Source of the DNA: Propionibacteriaceae bacterium UBA7704
GTDB taxonomy: Bacteria > Actinomycetota > Actinomycetes > Propionibacteriales > Propionibacteriaceae
NCBI GenBank assembly: GCA_002482525.1
Contig: DLGC01000017.1
Location: 186,492 to 250,491, forward strand
Reading direction: 5' to 3'
Length of the DNA: 64,000 nt
Shown here piece by piece: positions 54,004 to 62,304 of this stretch. The notes beneath the pieces are model-generated. The model was given only the letters and a program-made list of their open reading frames with translations. It searched no databases and was not told the origin of the DNA. How positions within the stretch are numbered: position 1 is the first letter of the stretch; each line of letters opens with the position of its first letter. The position numbers and the translations under genes were made by a program.

Positions 54004-54044
54004 CAAAGCCCCGGGCCACTATTCCGCGCTGGCCCGGGGCTTTG
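54004..54044. terminator. Bidirectional terminator between sigB and tesB
   Basis: A perfect 15-bp stem (CAAAGCCCCGGGCCA, 54004-54018, with 54030-54044) around an 11-base loop lies between two converging stop codons. The AAAG/CTTT ends give short T runs on both strands. Confidence 0.85.
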
Positions 54045-54059
54045 ACATGTCTAGGCGCC

Positions 54060-54926
54060 TCAGGGCTTGATCATGCGGATCAGGCCTTCTTGAGCACAGG
54101 ACGCCACCAGTGTGTCGCCGGCGAACATCCGCCCGAAGCTGAAGCCCAAGCCGGCTGAGGCCGACGGGGAAACCTGGTCGTACAGAGTCCATTGATCGGC
54201 GCGCGCGGGCCGGTGGAACCACATCGAATGATCGATGGAGGCCACCTGCATGTCGGGACCACCGAAGTCCACCGGATGCGGCACGGTGCTCACCGCCAGC
54301 AGCGTCAGGTCACTGGCATAAGCCAAGATCGCCTGGTGCAGCTTCTCGTCTGCGGGCAGTTCGCTGGCCACCCGGACCCATACCTTCATCGCGGCATCAG
54401 ATCGCCCGGCGGCGCTCAGCGCCGAGGTATCCGAGGCGAAGCGCACATCGAGCACTCCCCATTCACGTCGCCAAGCCTCGACCTCGCGCTGCGAGCGGGC
54501 ACCGAGCACCTCGGCCAAGGGTGGGCAGTCATCCGGTGGCGTCACTGGGCCAGGTGGCAGATCGGCATGGTTCAAGCCCACTTCGGGGACATGGAAGGAC
54601 GAGATCATGCTGAAGATCTCGCGGCCATTCTGCGAGGCCACGACACGTCGAGTGGAGAAACTGCCGCCGTCGCGGGTCAGCTCCACCGCATAACTGATCG
54701 GAATGCCCACCCCTCCGGCACGCAGGAAGTGCGCCCCGAGGGAGTGCGCCAGTCGGTCGGCGGGCACGGTGCGATAGGCGGCCATCAATGCCTGCGCCAG
54801 CACTTGACCGCCGAAGACACGCTGCTGGAACCGGCCCTCGAAATCGCCGTCCTCGCCGATGAAGACGTTCTCCTCGGCTTGGGCCAGGTCAAGCAGGCCG
54901 ATCAACTCGGCCACGGTCTGAGGCAT
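54060..54926 (-). CDS. tesB: Acyl-CoA thioesterase II
   Basis: This 288-residue double-hotdog enzyme hydrolyses fatty acyl-CoA to free acid and CoA. The N-terminal FIGEDGDFEGRFQQRVFGGQVLAQALMAAYRTV, SLGAHFLRAGG and the C-terminal ASIDHSMWFHRPARADQWTLYDQVSPSASAGLGF follow the TesB family, with the D-x-H-M and late Gln/Thr-type residues in place. It follows PAC2 by 3 bases, so the two are co-transcribed. Confidence 0.94.
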   Translation of the reverse strand: MPQTVAELIGLLDLAQAEENVFIGEDGDFEGRFQQRVFGGQVLAQALMAAYRTVPADRLAHSLGAHFLRAGGVGIPISYAVELTRDGGSFSTRRVVASQNGREIFSMISSFHVPEVGLNHADLPPGPVTPPDDCPPLAEVLGARSQREVEAWRREWGVLDVRFASDTSALSAAGRSDAAMKVWVRVASELPADEKLHQAILAYASDLTLLAVSTVPHPVDFGGPDMQVASIDHSMWFHRPARADQWTLYDQVSPSASAGLGFSFGRMFAGDTLVASCAQEGLIRMIKP

Positions 54927-54929
54927 CGA

Positions 54930-55832
54930 TTACTGCCGGGGGAAATCCGGAGGCGGATCTTGCTCGGCCAAGAACTGTTCCACAGCCGCCCCGATCTCCT
55001 CGGCGCTGGGGACCGAGGATCCCCCGGCCGCAGCCAGACGCTCGTACTGCTCCTCCAACGCTGCCAGCATCGCCGGAAACTCCGCATCCTCGGCGGTTTC
55101 GGCGGCGATAGTGGCCAAGTTCTCCTGGCTCTCCTCGTGCAGAAGATCCATCGGCAGGTCCAGGCCCGCAGCGGTCGCAATACGTCCCAACACAGCGGCC
55201 GCGGCCTGTGGGAAGGTGGATTGCGCCAAGTAGTGCGGGACGTGGGCCACGAAGCCTTGCGCCAACACATTGCGTTCGCCGGCCCGATACTCCAGCAGGT
55301 GGGAGAAAGCGCCGGGCAACTGCACCCGATCGATCCACATGGGATTCCCGCTGACCAGATTGATGTCGGTGGCGTGGGCAGTCACCAGCGTCGGACGGGT
55401 GTGTGGCACCGCCATCGGAACACCGGAGCCGGTAAGCAGCTGAGAGACCTCGAAGCGTTCGGCCACCTGAAAGACAGCCTCGGCGGCGCGGTTCCACTGA
55501 CTGTCCGGCTCGGGGCCGTGCAACAGCAGGAAGGGCTTGCCTTGAGAATCGCGGAGCCGATGGATCACCAACTCGAAGTCGATCAGATCGGCCCAATGGT
55601 TGGTGTCGAACACCATCTGCGGACGCCGTGAGCGGTAGTCGTGAAGCTGATCGTGGTCGAAGGTGACCAGCACCTCGTGCTCGCAGGTGCGCAGCAGATA
55701 GCGGGCCAGGTGATGCGAGACCGCTCCGGCATCGATATAGCCGTCGAACAGGTGAATGAGCGCCGGTCGGTCGCCCTGCACTGAGGCGGCCGTGTCGGCC
55801 TCGACGTGGTACAGCAAACTCGGATCCAGCAC
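54930..55832 (-). CDS. PAC2-family protein (proteasome assembly chaperone-like)
   Basis: This 300-residue protein matches the actinobacterial PAC2 family (Rv2714-like): HLFDGYIDAGAVSHHLARYLL, TFDHDQLHDYRSRRPQMVFD and HGPEPDSQWNRAAEAV near the N-terminus, and an acidic helical C-terminus. Function in bacteria is unknown; eukaryotic PAC2 helps proteasome assembly. GTG at 55832 has a leaderless -10 box that overlaps the LysR stop codon, so it is transcribed on its own and with tesB. Confidence 0.9.
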   Translation of the reverse strand: MLDPSLLYHVEADTAASVQGDRPALIHLFDGYIDAGAVSHHLARYLLRTCEHEVLVTFDHDQLHDYRSRRPQMVFDTNHWADLIDFELVIHRLRDSQGKPFLLLHGPEPDSQWNRAAEAVFQVAERFEVSQLLTGSGVPMAVPHTRPTLVTAHATDINLVSGNPMWIDRVQLPGAFSHLLEYRAGERNVLAQGFVAHVPHYLAQSTFPQAAAAVLGRIATAAGLDLPMDLLHEESQENLATIAAETAEDAEFPAMLAALEEQYERLAAAGGSSVPSAEEIGAAVEQFLAEQDPPPDFPRQ

Positions 55833-55838
55833 TCGTCC

Positions 55839-55844
55839 ACCCTA
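55839..55844 (-). promoter_or_regulatory. -10 box of a leaderless promoter for PAC2-tesB
   Basis: TAGGGT on the minus strand lies exactly 6 bases before the GTG at 55832 and includes the TAG stop of the upstream LysR gene (55842-55844). Confidence 0.58.
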
Positions 55845-56771
55845 CCCCGGCACTTCGAAGGTCCGCGGAACCGCGCCCGGTACCGCAGCCAGCTCACCCA
55901 GCAATTCAAGCACCCTCACGGTGGCGTTCTGCGCCGCGATGGCATTGCGACTCAGCGCAACGATGCGACGGTAGGGGGTGGGATTCTGGATGCGAACGTA
56001 GGAGATGTTGAATCCCGACCACCGCGTCGTCAGGACCGGAATCAGGGTGATCCCGACCCCAGCGGCGACAAAGGCCAGGCCGCTGACGTGATCTTGGGCG
56101 CGCGCGACGTAGCGCGGCGAGAAGCCCGCCTCCGCGCACGCATAGCTGGCCAGCCCGGTCGCCAGTTGGTCCTGATAGTCGTATTCCACCCAGTCGTCCT
56201 CGGCGAACTCGGCCAAGTCCAGCCGATCTGCACCTGCCAGCGGATGATCGTCGGGCATCGCCATCACGAACTCGTCCTCGCACAGCACCTGTCGGCGATA
56301 GCCGCTGGCCGAGACCGGAGCAAGATAGGGCAACTCGGTGTGGATCTCGATGTCGGCATCCCCCGCAGTCTCTGCGGACTCCACCACATCGATGGCCAAC
56401 TCCAAAGTCAGCTCCGGAAACTCCTGACGGAGCGTGCGCGCAACAGATGGCATCCAGGTGTAGGCGGCCGAGGCGAACGACCGCAGCGTGAGCCGCTCGG
56501 TGGCGCCGTCACGCAGATCACGGGTGCGGGCTGTCAGCTTGGTCATGGCCTGCAGCACCTCGGCGGAGGAGGACGCCAACTCCACCGCAGCCGGTGTCGG
56601 GACGATGCCGCGTCCGACACGGCTGACCAGCGCGAAGCCCACCTCCCGTTCCAGCGTGTGAAGATGCTGGCTGACGGTGGAGGGGGTGTAGCCCAGGCGA
56701 CGCGCGGTCTCGTTGACAGATCCGCTCGAAACCACGGCTCGCAGGATGCGGAGTCGGTTCAGATCAAGCAT
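55842..56771 (-). CDS. LysR-family transcriptional regulator
   Basis: This 309-residue protein has an N-terminal winged HTH (LNRLRILRAVVSSGSVNETARRLGYTPSTVSQHLHTLEREVG, about 4-45) and a periplasmic-binding-like effector domain from about 95. The effector is unknown. ATG at 56771 gives the family N-terminus; the frame is open upstream to 56963 without conserved sequence. The promoter is TATGAT 6 bases before the ATG, with a palindrome just upstream, consistent with autoregulation. It is divergent from a small ORF at 56853. Confidence 0.92.
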   Translation of the reverse strand: MLDLNRLRILRAVVSSGSVNETARRLGYTPSTVSQHLHTLEREVGFALVSRVGRGIVPTPAAVELASSSAEVLQAMTKLTARTRDLRDGATERLTLRSFASAAYTWMPSVARTLRQEFPELTLELAIDVVESAETAGDADIEIHTELPYLAPVSASGYRRQVLCEDEFVMAMPDDHPLAGADRLDLAEFAEDDWVEYDYQDQLATGLASYACAEAGFSPRYVARAQDHVSGLAFVAAGVGITLIPVLTTRWSGFNISYVRIQNPTPYRRIVALSRNAIAAQNATVRVLELLGELAAVPGAVPRTFEVPG

Positions 56772-56777
56772 GAAGGC

Positions 56778-56808
56778 ATCATACGGCTTCACCGAATGAT
56801 CGTTCGGT
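56778..56808. promoter_or_regulatory. LysR promoter and palindromic operator
   Basis: On the minus strand TATGAT (56778-56783) is 6 bases before the LysR ATG. The palindrome ACCGAA-TGATCG-TTCGGT at 56791-56808 lies 7 bases upstream of that -10 box and 45 bases from the divergent small ORF, the usual geometry for a LysR-type site. Confidence 0.65.
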
Positions 56809-56852
56809 AAAGTGAGCTTGTCCCGAACAAGAATATGGGTCAAGCTTGAGCC

Positions 56853-57011
56853 ATGTTGAGCTACCCCGTAGTGGACAGAGACCGGCAACGACTTGCCCAG
56901 GACCTCGACGCCGCCCAACTGATCCGCGGCGATATCGCCAGCAAGCAACCCCTCCGTCGTCACCTCAATTGGCTTCCCCGATTGGGTCGACGCACTCTGG
57001 TGAGCAACTGA
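56853..57011 (+). CDS. Small ORF (52 residues) divergent from LysR, function unknown
   Basis: ATG at 56853 opens 52 codons ending TGA at 57009-57011. The product starts MLSYPVVDRDRQRLAQDLD, has an amphipathic helical middle and a basic end (PRLGRRTLVSN). Codon third positions are GC-rich and the arrangement of the helix looks protein-like. It is divergent from LysR with a palindrome between, so it may be a regulated target. No ribosome site is obvious before the ATG. No family is recognised; it could also be spurious. Confidence 0.5.
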   Translation: MLSYPVVDRDRQRLAQDLDAAQLIRGDIASKQPLRRHLNWLPRLGRRTLVSN

Positions 57012-57071
57012 TCATCGCCGCACGCCGGTCGCGGAGTTCACACCGCCCGACGGCGCGCTGATCCACTCCCG

Positions 57072-57130
57072 TTGAGCCGGCGACGACCGCGCCAGGACCG
57101 ACACAAGTCGGGCGGTCGCGCCGGACTCAA
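57072..57130 (-). terminator. Very long imperfect hairpin after hrpA
   Basis: The outer arms TTGAGCCGGCGACGACCGC (57072-57090) and GCGGTCGCGCCGGACTCAA (57112-57130) pair with about one bulge and two mismatches. An inner hairpin CCGAC-ACAA-GTCGG (57098-57111) fills the loop. It lies 14 bases past the hrpA stop. Confidence 0.6.
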
Positions 57131-57144
57131 CGAAGGACCATCCA

Positions 57145-60100
57145 TCACCGAACAACGGCAGCCATCGCTGCGCGCAGTCGCTTCTCCGACACCGGGCCCG
57201 CCGTGCCCAGCTGTTGCGCAAACAGGCTCACGCGCAGTTCCTCCAACAGCCAGCCGATATCGGCCACCGGCACCGGCAATGGGCCCGCGGGATAGCTGTC
57301 GCACAACTGGGCATACTCATTCTCCAGCTCGCTCATGATCGCCAAGTTCGCTGCCTCCCGGCTCGGATTGCTGCGGCAGGTGTCCAAGCGACGCAGGATC
57401 GCGGTCAGGTAAACCGGAAGTCGTCGCCAGGCAGCGGCCGGGGTCGCCGCCAAAAAGCCCGGGAAGACCAGATTTCCCACCTGCTCGGTGATGTCGCCAC
57501 TCGTCGCGGCCGGAGCTTCCACCAAACGCTGCTGAATGCGGCCCGCCAGACTCAGCACTTCACCGGCGCCCTGCACCGTCTGCTGCAATGCCTCGGCAGC
57601 CCGCTCGCGCACTGCATTGACCAGTGCACCGAACGCCTCGGCATCTCTGACCTGCCACGGATCGACCAATTCCTGCATCAGGTGGCCACTCACCTGCAGC
57701 CGCGCATCGGCGAGCAGCGCCGGCACCGAGGGATAAGGCGAGGTACCCAACGCCAACTTGGTGGCATTGCTCATCCGGGCGACCACACTCTTGGTGGGAT
57801 CCACGGTGCCCAGCACGATCAACCGCCGCAGACCGGCGGCATGCGCCCGTCGTGCGGTAGCAGCATCAGCGAACACCTCCACCCCGACGCTGGCGACCTG
57901 GTCGACCAGAGCGGGATAGCCGGGCATCGGCTCCGAAAGTTGCGGCGGAAGCGCGCCGAACTCCCAGCCGGTGGCGCCACGGTGCAGCAGTTGCCCCGCA
58001 GCATCGTTCAGGGTGCGACTGATCTGCACAGCAACCTGTTCGATCAGAGTCGTCAGGTCGTCGCCGACGACCTCCTCGTCGGTACCGATCACGCGGTAAC
58101 GCACCCGCAAGTGACCTGGCAGTGCCTCCGGACGCCACTGGTCGGCGCCGACCTCGACACCACGCACCACCGCCAGCGCCCGGGACAATCCCTGGCTCAG
58201 CGACTCGCCGGGCACCGCCGGTTGCGAGGTCAGCCAGTCCAACGCGGCGCGCGCGGTATCGGTTGCAGGTACCAGCCGGGTGCGTACCGCCTTGGGCAGG
58301 CCACGAATCAGCTCCGTGGCGGTCTCCAGACGCAGCCCCGGAACCTGCCAACTGAACTGCTGAGCATCAACGCTCGTCAGCCGCGTCACCGGGACCTGCA
58401 CCGTCACGCCGTCATCGGGGTGCCCAGGATCGAAGGAGTAGTCCAGCTCCAGGTCGCCGCCCGAGGTGGTCCATTGCGTGGGGAAAGCCTGCGGATCCAG
58501 CTCCGCGCCCGGCTCGACCAAGTCCTCGAGGCGCAGATCCAGCAACTGGGGCTGATCGTGGCGGGCCCGCTTCCACCAGCGGTCGAAGTGGGCCACGCTG
58601 ACAACGTCGGACGGCAGACGCGCATCATAGAAGGCCGCAATGGTGGCGTCGTCGACCAGCAGATCCGTGCGTCGCTGCCGTTCCACCAGCTCCTCGGCCT
58701 CAGCTCGGACCGCCTGGTTCCGAGCCCAGAAATGGTGGCGGGTACGCCACTGTCCCTCCACCAGTGCCGCGGCGATGAACACCTCCCGGGCGGTCACCGG
58801 ATCGATGCGAGCAAAGCTCACCATCCGCTGCGCCACGATCGGAACACCCAACAAGGTGACTCGTTCGTCGGCCACGCATTGACCACCGCGAGCCGACCAG
58901 CGCGGCTCGGAATAATGGCGCTTGAGCAGATGCCCGCCGACCTGTTCCACTTGCTCGGCGGTGATCGGCGCCACCGTACGCGCCCACAAGCGGCTGGTCT
59001 CGACCAACTCCACCGCCATCACCAGGTCTGCCCCAGTGCGTGCCACCGACGAGCCCGGGTTGATCGCGAACCGACTCCCCCGAGCGCCCAGGTATTCTGC
59101 GGGGCCGCGCCGGCGTCCGCGCGCATCCTTGGCAGCAGCAGCGGGAGCGCGCAAGCCGACGTGTGAAAGCAGACCGGCCAACACCGCAGTGTGGATCGCG
59201 ACCAGGTCAGCCGGTGCGTCGTTGCGATGCATCCCCAGTTCGGTGCACGCCTGTTTGAGTTGGGAGTGGAGATCCTGCCATTCCCGCACCCGCAGAAAGT
59301 TCAGATACTCCGCCCGACACATTCGACGAAAGCCGTTGCCGGAAAGCTGTTTGCGCTGGTCGCGCAGATAGTCCCACAGCCGCAACAAGGCGGCGATGTC
59401 GGAGCCGTCGGCACTGGCCTCGGTGTCATCACCCAGCGGCGCCCAGAATCGGCGATGCAGAGCATCAGCGGCCGCCTCGTGCTCGGCCGGACGCTCGCGC
59501 ACATCCGGAATGGCAATGCCTGCCACGATCGGCAGCACCTGGCGCAGGCATCCCAACCGTTCGGCCTCCAGCAACATCCGACCCAGCCGCGGATCGACCG
59601 GCAGTCGCGCCAGTCGGCGTCCGATCTGAGTGAGCCTCACCGCGTCACGCCGCCCGCCATCGCGGATTGCGCCAAGCTCGTTGAGCAACCTCAGCCCATC
59701 GGTGACCTGACCGGTATCGGGGGGTTCCACGAACGGGAAGTCACTGATCGACCCCAGCCCGGCGTCGGACATCTGCAGAATCACCGAGGCGAGGTTGGTG
59801 CGCAGTATCTCCGGCTGAGTGAATTCCGGACGGGAGGCGAAATCCTCCTCGCTGTACAGCCGCACGCAGATCCCAGGTCCCAACCGGCCGCAGCGTCCGG
59901 CCCGTTGGTTGGCAGAGGCCTGCGAGATCGGTTCGATAGGCAGCCGCTGTACCTTGGTGCGCGCCGAATAGCGTGAGATGCGCGCAAACCCCGGATCGAT
60001 CACGTACCGGATGCCCGGCACTGTCAGCGAGGTTTCGGCGACATTGGTCGCCAGCACGATGCGGCGCCCGGTGTGGGAGGTGAAGACGCGATGCTGTTCG

Positions 60101-60870
60101 GCCGCAGACAGCCGTGCATACAGCGGCAGCACTTCGGTGAAGCGCAGGTCCATCGCCCGGATGGCATCGGCCGCGTCACGGATTTCCCGCTCGCCCGAAC
60201 AGAACACCAGAATGTCGCCGTCGCGGCTGTCCAGTTCAGTGATCGCGGTGCAGATCGCATCGATGTGATCACCGTCGGTGACCGGGCGATACCGCAGCTC
60301 GACCGGGTAACCCCGTCCGGACACCTCCACCACCGGCGCATCGTCGAAATGCTCGGCGAACCGCGCGGTATCGATGGTGGCTGAGGTGATGATGACCTTC
60401 AGGTCCGGGCGCCGCGGCAGCAGCTGCTTGAGGTAGCCCAGGAGGAAGTCGATATTGAGGCTGCGTTCGTGGGCCTCGTCGATGATGAGAGTGTCATAGC
60501 GCTGCAACTGCCGATCATGACCGATCTGGGCCAGCAGAATGCCGTCGGTCATTACCGTGATGCGGGTGGCCTCACTATGTTTGCGCGCGAACCGCACCTG
60601 GAACCCCACCGTTTGTCCGAGGGACTCCCCCAGCTCTTCGGCGATCCGGGCGGCCAGGCTGCGCGCCGCGATGCGGCGGGGCTGCGTGTGTCCAATATGT
60701 TCGCGCCCAGCCAGCAGACAGATCTTGGGCAACTGCGTCGTCTTGCCCGATCCGGTCTCGCCGGCGACCACCAGAACCTGATGGTCGTGCAATGCCTGAC
60801 GCAACTGCTCGACGTGTGCGGTGATCGGCAGCGCATCCTCGAAGCTGATGGTAGGCAGGTCCTCGGTCAT
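57145..60870 (-). CDS. hrpA: ATP-dependent RNA helicase HrpA
   Basis: This 1241-residue DEAH-box helicase has Walker A GETGSGKTTQ at about residues 37-46, the DEAH box at 131-134, SATIDTARFAEHF, the motif VI region QRAGRCGRLGPG, and the HA2/OB-type C-terminal domains (DUF3418-like after residue 600), the length typical of bacterial HrpA. HrpA unwinds RNA and helps mRNA processing and rescue of stalled or collided ribosomes. ATG at 60870; TAAGCT upstream may be a -10 box. It is monocistronic, ended by a long hairpin. Confidence 0.95.
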   Translation of the reverse strand: MTEDLPTISFEDALPITAHVEQLRQALHDHQVLVVAGETGSGKTTQLPKICLLAGREHIGHTQPRRIAARSLAARIAEELGESLGQTVGFQVRFARKHSEATRITVMTDGILLAQIGHDRQLQRYDTLIIDEAHERSLNIDFLLGYLKQLLPRRPDLKVIITSATIDTARFAEHFDDAPVVEVSGRGYPVELRYRPVTDGDHIDAICTAITELDSRDGDILVFCSGEREIRDAADAIRAMDLRFTEVLPLYARLSAAEQHRVFTSHTGRRIVLATNVAETSLTVPGIRYVIDPGFARISRYSARTKVQRLPIEPISQASANQRAGRCGRLGPGICVRLYSEEDFASRPEFTQPEILRTNLASVILQMSDAGLGSISDFPFVEPPDTGQVTDGLRLLNELGAIRDGGRRDAVRLTQIGRRLARLPVDPRLGRMLLEAERLGCLRQVLPIVAGIAIPDVRERPAEHEAAADALHRRFWAPLGDDTEASADGSDIAALLRLWDYLRDQRKQLSGNGFRRMCRAEYLNFLRVREWQDLHSQLKQACTELGMHRNDAPADLVAIHTAVLAGLLSHVGLRAPAAAAKDARGRRRGPAEYLGARGSRFAINPGSSVARTGADLVMAVELVETSRLWARTVAPITAEQVEQVGGHLLKRHYSEPRWSARGGQCVADERVTLLGVPIVAQRMVSFARIDPVTAREVFIAAALVEGQWRTRHHFWARNQAVRAEAEELVERQRRTDLLVDDATIAAFYDARLPSDVVSVAHFDRWWKRARHDQPQLLDLRLEDLVEPGAELDPQAFPTQWTTSGGDLELDYSFDPGHPDDGVTVQVPVTRLTSVDAQQFSWQVPGLRLETATELIRGLPKAVRTRLVPATDTARAALDWLTSQPAVPGESLSQGLSRALAVVRGVEVGADQWRPEALPGHLRVRYRVIGTDEEVVGDDLTTLIEQVAVQISRTLNDAAGQLLHRGATGWEFGALPPQLSEPMPGYPALVDQVASVGVEVFADAATARRAHAAGLRRLIVLGTVDPTKSVVARMSNATKLALGTSPYPSVPALLADARLQVSGHLMQELVDPWQVRDAEAFGALVNAVRERAAEALQQTVQGAGEVLSLAGRIQQRLVEAPAATSGDITEQVGNLVFPGFLAATPAAAWRRLPVYLTAILRRLDTCRSNPSREAANLAIMSELENEYAQLCDSYPAGPLPVPVADIGWLLEELRVSLFAQQLGTAGPVSEKRLRAAMAAVVR

Positions 60871-60892
60871 AGCCGAGTTAGCTTACTCGCCC

Positions 60893-60930
60893 TTCGACAA
60901 GCTCAGGCAGCGGTGTTCGACAAGCTCAGG
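60893..60930. repeat. Two copies of a 15-base repeat TTCGACAAGCTCAGG
   Basis: Copies at 60893-60907 and 60916-60930, 23 bases apart, in the 55-base gap between hrpA and the USP gene. The second copy supplies the TGA stop of the USP gene on the minus strand. The same motif (CCTGAGCTTGTCGAA on the other strand) is a known abundant dispersed repeat in various high-GC bacteria. Confidence 0.8.
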
Positions 60931-61825
60931 AACCGTGGCTGTCGCGAGGGCGGATGACGCCGATCGGGCAGCGACCATGGGTGAGGACGCCACGAATCAG
61001 GCCGCCCACCGAGTAGGTCGGGAAGGAGGCGTGGACCTCCAGCATGAGCAGGTCCAGCTCATCACTGCGGGCCACCAGCACGTCCACCGGGTTGCCATAG
61101 TCGACTTCGAGTTCGACCTGGGCATCGGGGTAATCCTCGGTGATTTCCGAGATCATCTCGGCCATGCGCTCGCGAGTCACCTCGATCGCTGCCGCCTTCT
61201 GCTCCTCGGTCGGGTCGCCGCCGGTGAACCAGCGTCCCTGTGGGGATCGGAACACGCTGATGACCACGACTTTTCCACCGAACTGGATGGACTCCTGAAG
61301 AGCCCACTCCAAAGCCACCGCGCCACGTGCAGAGGTATCCACCGCGACTCCGATGACGCCGGTGCGAGCCTCGTGCGGGGTGTCCACGGCAGAGACCACG
61401 ATGACCGGGCAATGAGCGGCACCGACCACACCGACCGAGGTGGAGCCGACGAACAGCCGCTCCCCAGGTTCGGTGGCGCGACGTCCCACCACCACCAGCG
61501 ATGCCTGATGACTCATCCGGGTCAGCGCGGCAGCAGGGTTTCCCAGCACCACTTCGGTTCGGACCCGGCTGCGCGGCAGACCCGCGGCGACAGCATCCTC
61601 CACACCCCGGGCCAGCATCTCAGCGGCATTGAGCTTGATCTCCTCGGGGTCGAAGACCACACCCCAGGCACTATTCAGGACGGTGTCATCGACCGCGTGC
61701 ACGACCACCAGTTCAGCATCGCGGGCTCGCGCCTCCGCAATGCCCAGCTCCAAGGCGCGAAAGGCGTCGTCGGAGCCATCGAATCCGACCAGCACCCGCG
61801 CCGGTCCGTCATAGGGCTGAAGCAT
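60926..61825 (-). CDS. Tandem universal stress protein
   Basis: This 299-residue protein has two USP domains (about 1-148 and 155-299). The first starts ARVLVGFDGSDDAFRALELGI and has the ATP-binding loop VVVGRRATEPGERLFVGST; in the second the loop is degenerate (LEVHASFPTYSVGGLIRGVL). Such tandem USPs often bind ATP and respond to hypoxia or starvation in actinobacteria. ATG at 61825 shares a base with the stop of the upstream gene (TGATG). The stop codon sits inside a dispersed repeat. Confidence 0.9.
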   Translation of the reverse strand: MLQPYDGPARVLVGFDGSDDAFRALELGIAEARARDAELVVVHAVDDTVLNSAWGVVFDPEEIKLNAAEMLARGVEDAVAAGLPRSRVRTEVVLGNPAAALTRMSHQASLVVVGRRATEPGERLFVGSTSVGVVGAAHCPVIVVSAVDTPHEARTGVIGVAVDTSARGAVALEWALQESIQFGGKVVVISVFRSPQGRWFTGGDPTEEQKAAAIEVTRERMAEMISEITEDYPDAQVELEVDYGNPVDVLVARSDELDLLMLEVHASFPTYSVGGLIRGVLTHGRCPIGVIRPRDSHGS

Positions 61826-62238
61826 CAGACACCTCCCGAGGTCGTCGCGGAGACCGCGCGCCCGGAATACTCGGTGGGCTCGATGACCACGATCAGCGGA
61901 TGCTGTCCCGGCGCCCACGGCTCCGGAAGGGCCAGTCCGTCAGGCACCTGCTCGAGGTATCCGAAGGCCCGTCCCCGAACCAAGACGCTCCACCCGGTCG
62001 CGGTATCTTCGTCAATGTCATCGATCTGGAAGATGACCTCCAACGGCTGGATGAACTCGCCCATGATCGTGTCCGGCCGGGTTCGGAAAGCGATCCGCTC
62101 GCCACTCACACTGTAGGTGACAGGCAAGATCTGTAAGCCGTCGCTGGAGTGCCAGCCGACGCGTCCGACTCCGCGAGCGCGAACCAACTGGCGACACTCA
62201 TCGCTCGATAGGCGGGTGAAATGACCGTCGTAATTCAT
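61825..62238 (-). CDS. Pyridoxamine 5'-phosphate oxidase-like flavin-binding protein
   Basis: This 137-residue protein is a single split-barrel domain: VGRVGWHSSDGLQILPVTYSVSGERIAFRT, EVIFQIDDIDEDTATGWSVLVRGRA and a short C-terminal tail. It resembles small actinobacterial PNPOx-like proteins that bind FMN, F420 or haem; the true cofactor is unknown. It is the first gene of a two-gene operon with the USP, a pairing found repeatedly in actinobacterial stress regulons. ATG at 62238; TAGCAT 9 bases upstream may be the -10 box. Confidence 0.86.
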   Translation of the reverse strand: MNYDGHFTRLSSDECRQLVRARGVGRVGWHSSDGLQILPVTYSVSGERIAFRTRPDTIMGEFIQPLEVIFQIDDIDEDTATGWSVLVRGRAFGYLEQVPDGLALPEPWAPGQHPLIVVIEPTEYSGRAVSATTSGGV

Positions 62239-62304
62239 TGCGCCGAAATGCTACCCTCCGCAGACCCAAAATGGTTGCTTCTTCCCGATACTGGGGCGGC
62301 GAAC

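Noticed and set aside
57214..59166. A 650-codon plus-strand frame opposite hrpA
   Set aside because: Shadow of the HrpA C-terminal region; protein composition (Gln/Arg/His-rich) is that of an antisense frame.
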